From positions 28,819 to 46,374 of the forward strand of contig DHQV01000050.1 of NCBI GenBank assembly GCA_002408185.1: DNA of 17,556 nt. The letters run 5' to 3'. The translations under genes were made by a program, and so were the position numbers. This stretch comes from Deltaproteobacteria bacterium UBA5329 (GTDB lineage Bacteria; Desulfobacterota; Syntrophorhabdia; Syntrophorhabdales; Syntrophorhabdaceae). Of this stretch, positions 1 to 7,045 are shown in pieces; the first letter of the stretch is position 1; every line of letters begins with the position of its first letter. A model generated the notes under the pieces. That model saw only the letters and a list, made by a program, of their open reading frames with translations, had not been told where the DNA came from and made no database searches.

Positions 1-599
1 GTAAAATCACCATGTTTGGTCCGCTTGAGCGTGTAAAGCGTTGCGCCGCACCCTAATTTCTCGCCGAGGTCGCTCGCAAGCGCCCGTATATAAGTCCCCT
101 TCGAACACGTGACTTCCACGTCCAGATAAGGATGCTCGTAATTGAGGAGCGTTATGTCGAAGATCTCGACTTCTTTTACCGGCTGTTCAACTGGAATGCC
201 GCTGCGCGCCCATTTATAGAGAGGCCTCCTGTTGACCTTTTTCGATGAATACGCAGGTATTTTTTGCGTGATCCGTCCCAGGTAGGATTCAAGGACATCC
301 TCGATCACGTGCTGGTCGAACGGGTCTGTCGGGGTTTCCGTCAGCACCCTTCCCTCGATATCCTGGGTCTCGGTGGTCACACCGAGGAGGAACTTTGCCC
401 GGTACTGTTTCTCCACGTTCTCAAGGTATGGAATGAGTTTCACTCCTTCATCGAGAGCAACGGGCAAGATCCCTGTCGCATTCCGGTCAAGGGTCCCGAT
501 ATAGCCGATCTTCTTGAATTTATGGATCCTTTTCAAGCGCCGTATAACGTCATAGGATGACATGCCTGCCTTTTTATCGATTATCAAAAATCCGTTCAT
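1..599 (-). CDS. truB: tRNA pseudouridine(55) synthase TruB, 3' end cut by window
   Basis: TruB converts U55 in the T-loop of tRNA to pseudouridine. About 199 N-terminal residues are visible; the reading frame is still open at base 1. The ATG at 599 opens a typical TruB start (MNGFLIIDKKAGMSSYDV). The motif with the catalytic Asp follows as GYIGTLD at residues 32-38, so Asp38 is the presumed nucleophile. The PAYSSKK...LYKWARSG stretch around residues 117-138 matches the family's P-x-Y-S-x-x-K...AR-x-G segment, and CSKGTYIRALASDLG is the usual C-terminal part of the catalytic domain. Odd: the family's usual H-x-G-x-LDP reads Y-I-G-T-LDR here. A GGAGG sits 17 nt upstream of the ATG, farther than ideal. 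It is last in the rimP-to-truB operon, separated by 73 nt from nrnA. The identity is well supported by motifs and by its place in the operon. Confidence 0.93.
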   Translation of the reverse strand, partial: MNGFLIIDKKAGMSSYDVIRRLKRIHKFKKIGYIGTLDRNATGILPVALDEGVKLIPYLENVEKQYRAKFLLGVTTETQDIEGRVLTETPTDPFDQHVIEDVLESYLGRITQKIPAYSSKKVNRRPLYKWARSGIPVEQPVKEVEIFDITLLNYEHPYLDVEVTCSKGTYIRALASDLGEKLGCGATLYTLKRTKHGDF

Positions 600-672
600 G
601 GTGCTTAGTTTTGTTTCCTCCGATCATTCAAACGGGCTGCAAACCCGACAGAGTGGTCTCTCTGCCGATCAT

Positions 673-1617
673 CTATTGCCTGACAGACAACGCCTCGAGC
701 AGTTTATGACGGGCCTCTTCCATGGTCCCCTCGATACGGCACCCTGCTGCGTTCCGGTGCCCTCCACCGCCGAACATATTGCAGATCTCGGCAACATCAA
801 CGGTCCCTTTTCCCCGCATGCTTACCTTGTACAAGTTCTTGTTCAACTCCCGCATGAGGACTGCAACCTCGATACCGCGGATCTCCTTGATAAATTCAAC
901 GAAACCATCCACAAATTCGCTGTTGGTGCCTGTTCTTTCGAACATATCGCTGGTTACATGCGCCATCGCTACAGTACCATTGTAGGTTGCGAGCGTACAG
1001 AGAACCTCACCCAGAAGAAGGTATCGCTCCTTCGGGTGGTTTTCATAAACCATCATCGCTATCCGGGAAGGATTGGCGCCGGCCTTTACCATCTCCTCGC
1101 AAACCCGGTACGCGCTAAGGCTCGTATTTTCGTACCTTAGAGAGCCCGTATCGGTAAAGACCGCGGTGTAGATATTGACGGCGATATTTTTGTCGATGTC
1201 TACCTTGAGATATTTCAGCAAGCGGTAGATGATTTCCCCGGTCGACGATGCCTTATTGTCCACGAGGTTTATCGTGCCAAAAAGATCGTTCGTATCATGA
1301 TGGTCTATATTGACCAGCGCCGTCGCGGTTGTGACATTTTCATGGCCTTCGCCGATACGGAAAAGGCTTCCGCAGTCGAGAACAAAGACGGCGTCGAAAT
1401 TCCCCTGCGGCATGGTATGCATAACCCGGGGACCAGGCAGGAACTCGTACCTGTACGGCACCTCGTGATTCAGATAAACCGTCGCCTTTTTGCCAAGCGA
1501 TTCAAGGGCAAAAGCAAACGCATAGGTTGAACCGATCGCATCTCCGTCGGGATCGATATGGGTCGTCACAAGAAAATCCCGGCCTTCCTCGATCAGTCTT
1601 TTAATCTTTGTTTTCAT
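673..1617 (-). CDS. nrnA: DHH/DHHA1 phosphoesterase, NrnA-type oligoribonuclease / pAp phosphatase
   Basis: NrnA-type enzymes degrade very short RNA oligonucleotides and dephosphorylate 3'-phosphoadenosine-5'-phosphate in the cytoplasm. The 314-residue length is normal. Metal-binding motifs appear in order: THIDPDGDAIGS (residues 19-30), VLDCG (79-83), DHH (105-107) and FTDTGS near residue 155. The C-terminal DHHA1 substrate domain ends with GGGGHRNAAG at residues 283-292. All key Asp and His residues of the family are present. The ATG at 1617 lies inside the end of rbfA (17-nt overlap) and is preceded by an AGAGG about 4 nt away, so translation is probably coupled to rbfA. A DHH protein next to rbfA and truB is a common arrangement in bacteria lacking Orn. 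Which substrate dominates cannot be read from the sequence. Confidence 0.93.
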   Translation of the reverse strand: MKTKIKRLIEEGRDFLVTTHIDPDGDAIGSTYAFAFALESLGKKATVYLNHEVPYRYEFLPGPRVMHTMPQGNFDAVFVLDCGSLFRIGEGHENVTTATALVNIDHHDTNDLFGTINLVDNKASSTGEIIYRLLKYLKVDIDKNIAVNIYTAVFTDTGSLRYENTSLSAYRVCEEMVKAGANPSRIAMMVYENHPKERYLLLGEVLCTLATYNGTVAMAHVTSDMFERTGTNSEFVDGFVEFIKEIRGIEVAVLMRELNKNLYKVSMRGKGTVDVAEICNMFGGGGHRNAAGCRIEGTMEEARHKLLEALSVRQ

Positions 1618-1951
1618 GGGCCTCTTTTTTCAATATCTCTTCTATTCTCTGCACCCTCTCGAGGGTATCATCAATGAGGAAGGTAACCTCGGGCATATAT
1701 CTCAGTTTTACCCTCTGCCCCAATAGAAATTTAATGTAACCTTTGGAGCGCTTAAGGGCCTCCAGAGTATGCTTTTGTTCTTCCTCGTCACCATATATCG
1801 AGACATAGACCTTACCCGCCTTCAGGTCTTCGCTCATTTTCACTTCAACAACCGTTATAAAACCAAGCCCGGGGTCCTGCAGTTCACGCTGGATAATAAG
1901 CGAGATCTCTTCCCGGAGCAGGTCCTGAACGCGCAGGCGGCGGTACCTCAT
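1601..1951 (-). CDS. rbfA: 30S ribosome-binding factor A
   Basis: RbfA binds the immature 30S subunit and helps maturation of the 5' end of 16S rRNA. The 116-residue protein has the family's usual length and its single KH-like domain. It opens with the typical RYRRLRVQDLLREEIS helix and continues with LQDPGLGFITVVEVKMSEDLKAGKVYVSI. The later LRYMPEVTFLIDDTLERVQRIEEIL is the standard C-terminal signature with the conserved P-x-[LV]-x-F-x-x-D. Its ATG overlaps the DUF503 stop in an ATGA arrangement, and its 3' end overlaps nrnA, so it sits in a translationally coupled trio. Nothing unusual was seen. Confidence 0.96.
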   Translation of the reverse strand: MRYRRLRVQDLLREEISLIIQRELQDPGLGFITVVEVKMSEDLKAGKVYVSIYGDEEEQKHTLEALKRSKGYIKFLLGQRVKLRYMPEVTFLIDDTLERVQRIEEILKKEAHENKD

Positions 1952-2247
1952 ATCTCGTCACCGATAACGATGATCTCAGATGATGTATCGATGATCTCGC
2001 CGAGATAAAGTGACTCCATATATTCATGAACACTCTCTATAACCTTGCTCACGTGGTCCTGTCTGACCCCTGTCACCGCAAAGGCGATCCGCGCGCGCTG
2101 CCACAGGTTCGACTGATCGATCTCTATCATGGAAATATTAAACTTCGCCCGTGTCTTCTCGATGACTTTCCTCAGTATCTGTCGTTTATCTTTGAGAGAA
2201 TGATTCTCAGGAAAGAAAATATCGACGCAAGAAATTCCGACAACCAT
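1948..2247 (-). CDS. DUF503 family protein (YlxP-like)
   Basis: A 99-residue member of the DUF503/YlxP family of small ferredoxin-like-fold proteins, found next to infB and rbfA in many bacteria. Family hallmarks visible are an N-terminal VGISCVDIFFPENHSLKDKRQILRKVIEKTRAKFNISMIEID and the DQSNLWQRARIAFAVTG stretch. Their biochemical role is not settled; a function in ribosome assembly has been suggested because of the gene order. The ATG at 2247 has only a weak ribosome binding site and lies 119 nt after infB, across a heptamer inverted repeat. Its stop overlaps the rbfA start by four bases. Confidence 0.92.
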   Translation of the reverse strand: MVVGISCVDIFFPENHSLKDKRQILRKVIEKTRAKFNISMIEIDQSNLWQRARIAFAVTGVRQDHVSKVIESVHEYMESLYLGEIIDTSSEIIVIGDEI

Positions 2248-2274
2248 ACAACCCGACCATCATCATCTATGAAT

Positions 2275-2355
2275 CGTAAGCCGTCAGTCGTAAGCCGTAA
2301 GGAGTTGAAAAACCTATTTTTCTCGAACACTTTACGACTGACGACTGACAACTTG
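2275..2355. repeat. Inverted, 7-base-period intergenic repeat between infB and DUF503
   Basis: On the plus strand four contiguous heptamers run from 2275 to 2302: CGTAAGC, CGTCAGT, CGTAAGC, CGTAAGG. From 2328 to 2355 four more follow: CACTTTA, CGACTGA, CGACTGA, CAACTTG. The second block is largely the reverse complement of the first. A perfect 12-base inverted repeat (CGTCAGTCGTAA at 2282-2293 and its complement at 2332-2343) encloses 38 bases. Transcribed as part of the operon mRNA it could fold into a long hairpin. No U-tract follows the stem on either strand, so it is not a standard terminator. Confidence 0.8.
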
Positions 2356-2366
2356 CGGTCTTTATA

Positions 2367-4967
2367 TTATTCAAGGGTCTGTTTCTCCTTCTCTTCAATG
2401 AAGAACTCGAAGACATCCCCTTCCCGTATATCGTTATAATCTTCCAGGGAAATGCCGCATTCGTATCCCGACTGCACTTCTTTGACGTCATCTTTAAAAC
2501 GCTTCAGCGAAGCGATCTTCCCGACATGAAGTATCTGTCCTGAACGAATGACCCTGACCAGAGAGTTGCGGGTTACCTTACCTTCAGTAACGCCGGAACC
2601 GGCAATAACGCCTATCCGTGATACCGAATAGATCTTCCTGACCTCGGCCTTGCCTATCGTCGTTTCGACTATCTTCGGTGCCAGCATTCCTTCCATCGCC
2701 TTTTTCACATCTTCTATCATCTCGTAAATGATGGAATAATGCCTGATCTCGATCTTTTCCTGGTCCGCCAGTGCCTGTGCCTTTGCCACCGGGCGTACAT
2801 TAAAACCGATAATGATCGAACCGGATGCCATGGCAAGGTTTACGTCCGTCTCCGTTATGGCCCCAACGCCGCTGTGCGTTATCTGGACCTCAACGGCATC
2901 CGTCGAGAGCTTCCTAAGGGATTCGACAATGGCATCGATCGTACCGCGAACATCACCCTTGACAATGACGTTGAGAAATACTTTTTCAGATTCACCGATC
3001 TTCGAATAAAGATCCTCAAGGGTTGTCCGTGCACTCTTGAGCGCTTCCCTTTCGCGAAGCCGCTCCTGCCTGAATTTTGAAAGTTCTTTGGCGTAGCGCT
3101 CTTCCGTGGTGACTATGAAGCGGTCGCCGCCGTGGGGAACATCCTGAAAACCCACAACGAGGACCGGGGTTGCCGGCGGGGCCGTCTGGATCCTCTGGCC
3201 CTTGTCGTCGATCATAGCCCGGACACGTCCGAAGGTCATACCGGAGATGAAGGGGTCCTGTATCTTCAATGTGCCTTCCTGGATAATGACGGTTCCGACC
3301 GGGCCATGTCCCTTGTCGAGTTCGCTTTCGATCACGGTACCACGTGCAAGCTTGTCCGGGTTCGCCTTGAGCTCGAGCATCTCAGATTGGAGAATAATGA
3401 GCTCCAAAAGTTCGTTTATGCCCTCTTTTTTCTTTGCCGAGATCTTTGCAAAAAGGGTGGTTCCGCCCCATTCTTCAGGAATGAGGTTCTGCTCGGCAAG
3501 CTCTTTTGTCACTTTATCAATATTCGCGTTCTGCTTGTCGATCTTGTTGATCGCAACAATAATGGGGACCTCTGCACTGCGGGCATGATTGATAGCCTCG
3601 ATCGTCTGTGGCATCACACCATCATCCGCCGCCACTACCAGGATGACGATATCAGTGACCAGTGCGCCGCGGGCGCGCATGGCCGTAAATGCCTCATGGC
3701 CCGGCGTATCGACAAATACGATCTGCTTGCCATCCACGTTTACCTTGTATGCACCTATATGCTGTGTAATGCCGCCTGCCTCACGCTCGGCAACATTCGT
3801 ATCGCGTATCGTATCCAGAAGGAGCGTCTTGCCGTGGTCGACGTGGCCCATAATAGTGACCACCGGCGGTCTTGGTTTCAAGTTTTCCTGGCTTTCTCTT
3901 TCTTCCTCTTCCCGTGCAAGGAATTCTTCTTCTATGGATACAATCTTCTCGACCTCGTAGCCGAACTCTGTAGCGGCGAGATACGCGGTGTCATAATCTA
4001 TCGATTTATTGACCGTGGCCATGACGCCGAGCGACAGAAGCTTCATTATAATGTCCTGCGCCTTTATATTCATTCTCCGGGCAAGTTCACCCACGGTTAT
4101 CTCATCGCTTACCTTGACAACGCGACGCACGGGTTTCTGCTCGGGTTTTCTTTCCTCTTCAACCCTTTTTTCAACAACACCGCCCCTGCGGTCTTTTCTG
4201 AACGAACCGGTTTTCGGCCGCTGACGCCTGAAAGAATAAAGGTCCTCTTCCTTTATGACGACCTTTCTCTTCAGGGTGCTGCCTTTCTTCTTTTCCTTCG
4301 ATTCCTCTATCTCCTGCTCTTCGATCTTCTTGAGGAGCTTTTCTGTTTTCCTTTTCTGGCGCTCCGGTCCCTCGCCCTCTTCGCCTTCCACGGCCTTGAA
4401 GTCTTTTTCCAAGTCCTGCTTGTAAGCCTCTTCAAGGACCTTGGTTATCTCTTTTTCCTTTTCTTCGGCAATATGCTCGATGTCGCCTTTCGGGGCCGTG
4501 TCTTCGGGCGCAGCAATAACCTCGGGTTCCGGCTTCGGCGACCGAACCTCAACCACTTGTTCAGGCTTACGCTCTTCTATATGGACATGAAGGTCCTCCG
4601 GGATCTTCCTCGGGGCTTTCTGGATGGTCTCTTCTTCTATGGATGGTGCCTTCGGGGCTTTTTTGCGTGATGGAGCTTTTATCGAAACAGGTTCGGCCTT
4701 CGCTTCCTCTCCAGGTTTTATTTTCTCTTCTTTAGGCTCTTCCTTGGCCCTTGGGGGCACCTGTATCCTGCGCCGGATGATGGTCGATGCAACCCGTGTT
4801 TCCACAAGTGTCTCCCCTGTTCGAGAGGTTTCAACCCTGGCCGATTCATGGGCCGCCTCGACGTCCTTCGGCCTGTCTTTGATCTTTACGCCGATCTTTT
4901 TAAGCTTGGCGAGTATTTCGTCATCACTCGCCTTGTCGGTCAGAGCCGTAATCTTAATTTTCGTCAT
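2367..4967 (-). CDS. infB: Translation initiation factor IF-2
   Basis: IF-2 is the GTPase that brings initiator fMet-tRNA to the 30S subunit and promotes subunit joining. At 866 residues it is a normal long-form IF-2. An N-terminal fold (residues 1-35, KIKITALTDKASDDEILAKLKKIGVKIK) is followed by a long, charged, Pro/Glu/Lys-rich linker (about 70-280). A second IF2N segment lies at about 286-340 (ITVGELARRMNIKAQDIIMKLLSLGVMATVN). The G domain carries G1 GHVDHGKT (374-381), G3 DTPGHE (420-425), G4 NKID (474-477) and G5 SAK (510-512). Domains II to IV follow, including the C-terminal fMet-tRNA-binding part. The ATG at 4967 is preceded by GGAAGGAA. It lies 30 nt after nusA with no ylxR or ylxQ gene between them. 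The linker explains the long antisense open frames on the other strand. Confidence 0.98.
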   Translation of the reverse strand: MTKIKITALTDKASDDEILAKLKKIGVKIKDRPKDVEAAHESARVETSRTGETLVETRVASTIIRRRIQVPPRAKEEPKEEKIKPGEEAKAEPVSIKAPSRKKAPKAPSIEEETIQKAPRKIPEDLHVHIEERKPEQVVEVRSPKPEPEVIAAPEDTAPKGDIEHIAEEKEKEITKVLEEAYKQDLEKDFKAVEGEEGEGPERQKRKTEKLLKKIEEQEIEESKEKKKGSTLKRKVVIKEEDLYSFRRQRPKTGSFRKDRRGGVVEKRVEEERKPEQKPVRRVVKVSDEITVGELARRMNIKAQDIIMKLLSLGVMATVNKSIDYDTAYLAATEFGYEVEKIVSIEEEFLAREEEERESQENLKPRPPVVTIMGHVDHGKTLLLDTIRDTNVAEREAGGITQHIGAYKVNVDGKQIVFVDTPGHEAFTAMRARGALVTDIVILVVAADDGVMPQTIEAINHARSAEVPIIVAINKIDKQNANIDKVTKELAEQNLIPEEWGGTTLFAKISAKKKEGINELLELIILQSEMLELKANPDKLARGTVIESELDKGHGPVGTVIIQEGTLKIQDPFISGMTFGRVRAMIDDKGQRIQTAPPATPVLVVGFQDVPHGGDRFIVTTEERYAKELSKFRQERLREREALKSARTTLEDLYSKIGESEKVFLNVIVKGDVRGTIDAIVESLRKLSTDAVEVQITHSGVGAITETDVNLAMASGSIIIGFNVRPVAKAQALADQEKIEIRHYSIIYEMIEDVKKAMEGMLAPKIVETTIGKAEVRKIYSVSRIGVIAGSGVTEGKVTRNSLVRVIRSGQILHVGKIASLKRFKDDVKEVQSGYECGISLEDYNDIREGDVFEFFIEEKEKQTLE

Positions 4968-4997
4968 TCCTGTTCCTTCCTTGCTCCGCTTTAAGGC

Positions 4998-6404
4998 TTA
5001 TTCGCCAGGTGAGACACCCGTCTCCTCGGCTTCGGCCTCTGATTCACGCCGTTCTTCCCCGAACTGGCCTTCATTTCCTCCTTCCGTTGCTTCAGGTGTT
5101 GATGCAGTTGATGCAGTCATATCTTCCCGGCCCTCTTCGACTTCCTTATTCTCTGCAGCCTGGCGCGCTTTCTCTGCTATGATGGCCCGCGCCTCGTCAA
5201 TTATACGCCGGCAGTCTTCGACCGAGATACTCGTTATCTTGTTCATCTCTTCCGGTGTGAGCCTTGCAATATCCTTCGGGTCGCGCAGGTATTCGTCATG
5301 AAGTATGCGTGCCAGTATCTCGCTCACCTTCAGATTTTCCATGAGTTCGTCTATTATCTTCCTGGATGTCTTTTCGACTTCGGATTCGCTGCTGATATCG
5401 ATCTTCCAGCTTGTCAGCTTGGATGCCAGACGGACATTCTGCCCTTTCTTGCCGATGGCAAGCGAAAGCTGATCATCGTTGACGATGATCTCCATCGAAT
5501 GCTCTTCTTCGTTGATATAAACCTTGGATACCCTGGCCGGGGCCAGTGTATTGCAGACAAATTTCGCAATATCCCGGTTGTAGGGTATGATGTCTATCTT
5601 CTCGCCCCTGAGTTCCTGAACGATGCTCTGGACCCGCGAGCCCTTGACACCGACGCACGCTCCGATCGGGTCGATATCGGGATCCTCGCTGTACACGGAG
5701 ATCTTGGCCCGCTCCCCCGGCTCCCGCGCGGCCCCCATGACCTTGATGATCCCTTCCTGTATTTCGGGGACCTCAAGTTCGAACAATTTGATGAGGAAAC
5801 CCGGATGCGTCCTCGACATGAGGATCATACACCCTTTCTGTCCTTTCTCTACGTCGAGGATAAGCCCCTTTACACGCTCTCTCTGGCGAAAGGTCTCGCT
5901 CGGTATGGCTTCCTTGAAAGGCATCAGGGCTTCTGTCTTGCCGAGGTTTACTATGTAATGGTTCTTCTCGACCCTTTGGATGACGCCCGTTATGATCTCG
6001 CCTTTTTTACCTTTGAACTCGTTATAAATGACATCGCTTTCCGCGTTCCTTACCTTTTGTATAATGATCTGTTTTGCAGTCTGGGCGGCAATGCGGCCCA
6101 GCGACGACGTGTCGAGCTTGATGCCTATCGCATCGCCGACCATGCAGCCGGGGTCATGTTTTTTCGCCTCTTCTTCGGCGACCTCCACGTCCGGCTCATG
6201 CACCTCCTGGACAACGGTCTTGAACTGAAACACCTCGATCTCTCCTAACTCTTCGTTATAATGGGCTTCAAGATCAAGATGGCTGCCGTACTTCTTTTTT
6301 GATGCAGATAGAATGGCTTCCTCGAGAGCCTCGATTATCGTCTCTTTCGGTATGCCTTTTTCTTTTCCCACCTGCTCGATCACATAGTTGAGATCAAAAT
6401 ACAT
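4998..6404 (-). CDS. nusA: Transcription termination/antitermination factor NusA
   Basis: NusA binds RNA polymerase and modulates pausing, intrinsic termination and rRNA antitermination. Domains in order: the polymerase-binding N-terminal domain (1-125, opening with DLNYVIEQVGKEKGIPKETIIEALEEAI), S1 (about 134-198), KH1 (with GACVGVKGSRVQSI at 248-261) and KH2 (AIGKKGQNVRLAS at 316-328). A helix-hairpin-helix-like region at about 355-410 (MNKITSISVEDCRRIIDEARAI) follows. A low-complexity acidic tail of roughly 50 residues ends the 468-residue protein. The ATG at 6404 has a strong GAGGAG about 7 nt upstream that overlaps the end of rimP. It is the second gene of the operon, as in most bacteria. 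Confidence 0.98.
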   Translation of the reverse strand: MYFDLNYVIEQVGKEKGIPKETIIEALEEAILSASKKKYGSHLDLEAHYNEELGEIEVFQFKTVVQEVHEPDVEVAEEEAKKHDPGCMVGDAIGIKLDTSSLGRIAAQTAKQIIIQKVRNAESDVIYNEFKGKKGEIITGVIQRVEKNHYIVNLGKTEALMPFKEAIPSETFRQRERVKGLILDVEKGQKGCMILMSRTHPGFLIKLFELEVPEIQEGIIKVMGAAREPGERAKISVYSEDPDIDPIGACVGVKGSRVQSIVQELRGEKIDIIPYNRDIAKFVCNTLAPARVSKVYINEEEHSMEIIVNDDQLSLAIGKKGQNVRLASKLTSWKIDISSESEVEKTSRKIIDELMENLKVSEILARILHDEYLRDPKDIARLTPEEMNKITSISVEDCRRIIDEARAIIAEKARQAAENKEVEEGREDMTASTASTPEATEGGNEGQFGEERRESEAEAEETGVSPGE

Positions 6405-6406
6405 CG

Positions 6407-6877
6407 TTACTCCTCAATATCAAACTCCAAATGTGCCTTTTTTATAGCACATATCGGGATTGTAAACATATCTATTTTTTCCTGTACCAGGACGTCCTCG
6501 CCGGTTGTATCGACTATCTTTCCGACAAATTCATGCCTGCCTTCCACTTCCTGGCCGGTAATGATCCGGCACTTCCTTCCCTTGTACCGGACAAAGTCCG
6601 AGAGCTTTTTCAAGGCCCTTGTGAGCCCCGGTGAAGAAACCTCCAGAGTGTATGGATGCTCTATCGGGTCTTCAACGTCTAGGACCCTGCTCAATTCCCG
6701 GCTGACATATTCGCAATCGTCGATCGTGACCCCCCCTTCCTTATCGATGTAAATGCGCAGGAGCCATCGTTTCCCCGAAGGGCGGAACTCTACCTCAACC
6801 AGCTCCAGCAGGCGTTCTTCAAGTATAGGTGCAACTATGGTCTCTATCTTTTCTATGGCTTCCGTGGCGGATATCAT
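6407..6877 (-). CDS. rimP: Ribosome maturation factor RimP
   Basis: RimP assists maturation of the 30S subunit. The 156-residue length is typical. The N-terminal domain shows LELVEVEFRPSGKRWLLRIYIDKEGGVTIDDCEYVSRELSRVLD, followed by the family signature DPIEHPYTLEVSSPGLTRAL. The C-terminal SH3-like domain carries RYKGRKCRII...VGKIVDTTGEDVLV. It is the first gene of the minus-strand operon and ends 2 nt before nusA. The ATG at 6877 has only AGG directly next to it, so its ribosome binding site is weak. A terminator-like hairpin lies 15-36 nt upstream (separate entry). Confidence 0.96.
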   Translation of the reverse strand: MISATEAIEKIETIVAPILEERLLELVEVEFRPSGKRWLLRIYIDKEGGVTIDDCEYVSRELSRVLDVEDPIEHPYTLEVSSPGLTRALKKLSDFVRYKGRKCRIITGQEVEGRHEFVGKIVDTTGEDVLVQEKIDMFTIPICAIKKAHLEFDIEE

Positions 6878-6884
6878 CCTGGCT

Positions 6885-6913
6885 AAAAATTAAAAAAGCG
6901 GGCCGCACCCACT
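6885..6913 (-). terminator. Terminator-like hairpin in the rimP-nusA leader (candidate attenuator)
   Basis: Reading the minus strand from 6913 to 6897, AGTGGG and CCCGCT can pair around a five-base loop (TGCGG). The six-pair stem includes one G-U pair. It is followed by T-rich DNA: the rest of a six-T run, then AA, then five T. This is the layout of an intrinsic terminator. It lies only about 15 nt before the rimP ATG, and no minus-strand gene is visible upstream that it could end. It would therefore act in the leader of the rimP operon. The stem is short, so strength is uncertain. Confidence 0.45.
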
Positions 6914-7038
6914 GAATCTTATTTATTTATCACAATTTACGTGAGAATGCAATGGCAATTACCAGCATTTTTATTGACTTTGCCCAGGCCCGGGGTTAAA
7001 AAACAGAGGAAGGGGACCAGACTTTCCCATCACGCGGG

Positions 7039-7044
7039 TATAAT
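7039..7044 (+). promoter_or_regulatory. Perfect TATAAT one base before the decarboxylase ATG
   Basis: TATAAT occupies 7039-7044 and the likely ATG begins at 7046. No good -35 hexamer is seen 16-18 nt upstream. If this were the -10 element, transcription would start inside the coding sequence, which is hard to reconcile with this ATG. A more conventional candidate lies upstream: TTGACT (6974-6979), 17 nt, then TAAAAA (6997-7002). Which one is used is unclear. Confidence 0.3.
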
Positions 7045-7045
7045 T

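Noticed and set aside
600..672. Terminator between nrnA and truB (small CAGAG/CTCTG and CGGG/CCCG stems)
   Set aside because: Stems are only 4-5 pairs, the T-run after them is three bases, and termination here would cut off truB.
2275..2355. CRISPR-like array
   Set aside because: The units are seven bases, contiguous and degenerate. There are no spacers, and no cas genes are in the window.
3132..4670. A 512-codon open frame on the plus strand opposite infB
   Set aside because: It lies antisense to the infB reading frame, which has all GTPase motifs. Its length follows from the Glu/Lys-rich linker composition of IF-2, and its translation resembles no protein family.
5298..6248. A 316-codon plus-strand open frame opposite nusA, and similar frames opposite nrnA and truB
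   Set aside because: All are antisense shadows of well-identified genes, with no ribosome binding site and no domain pattern.
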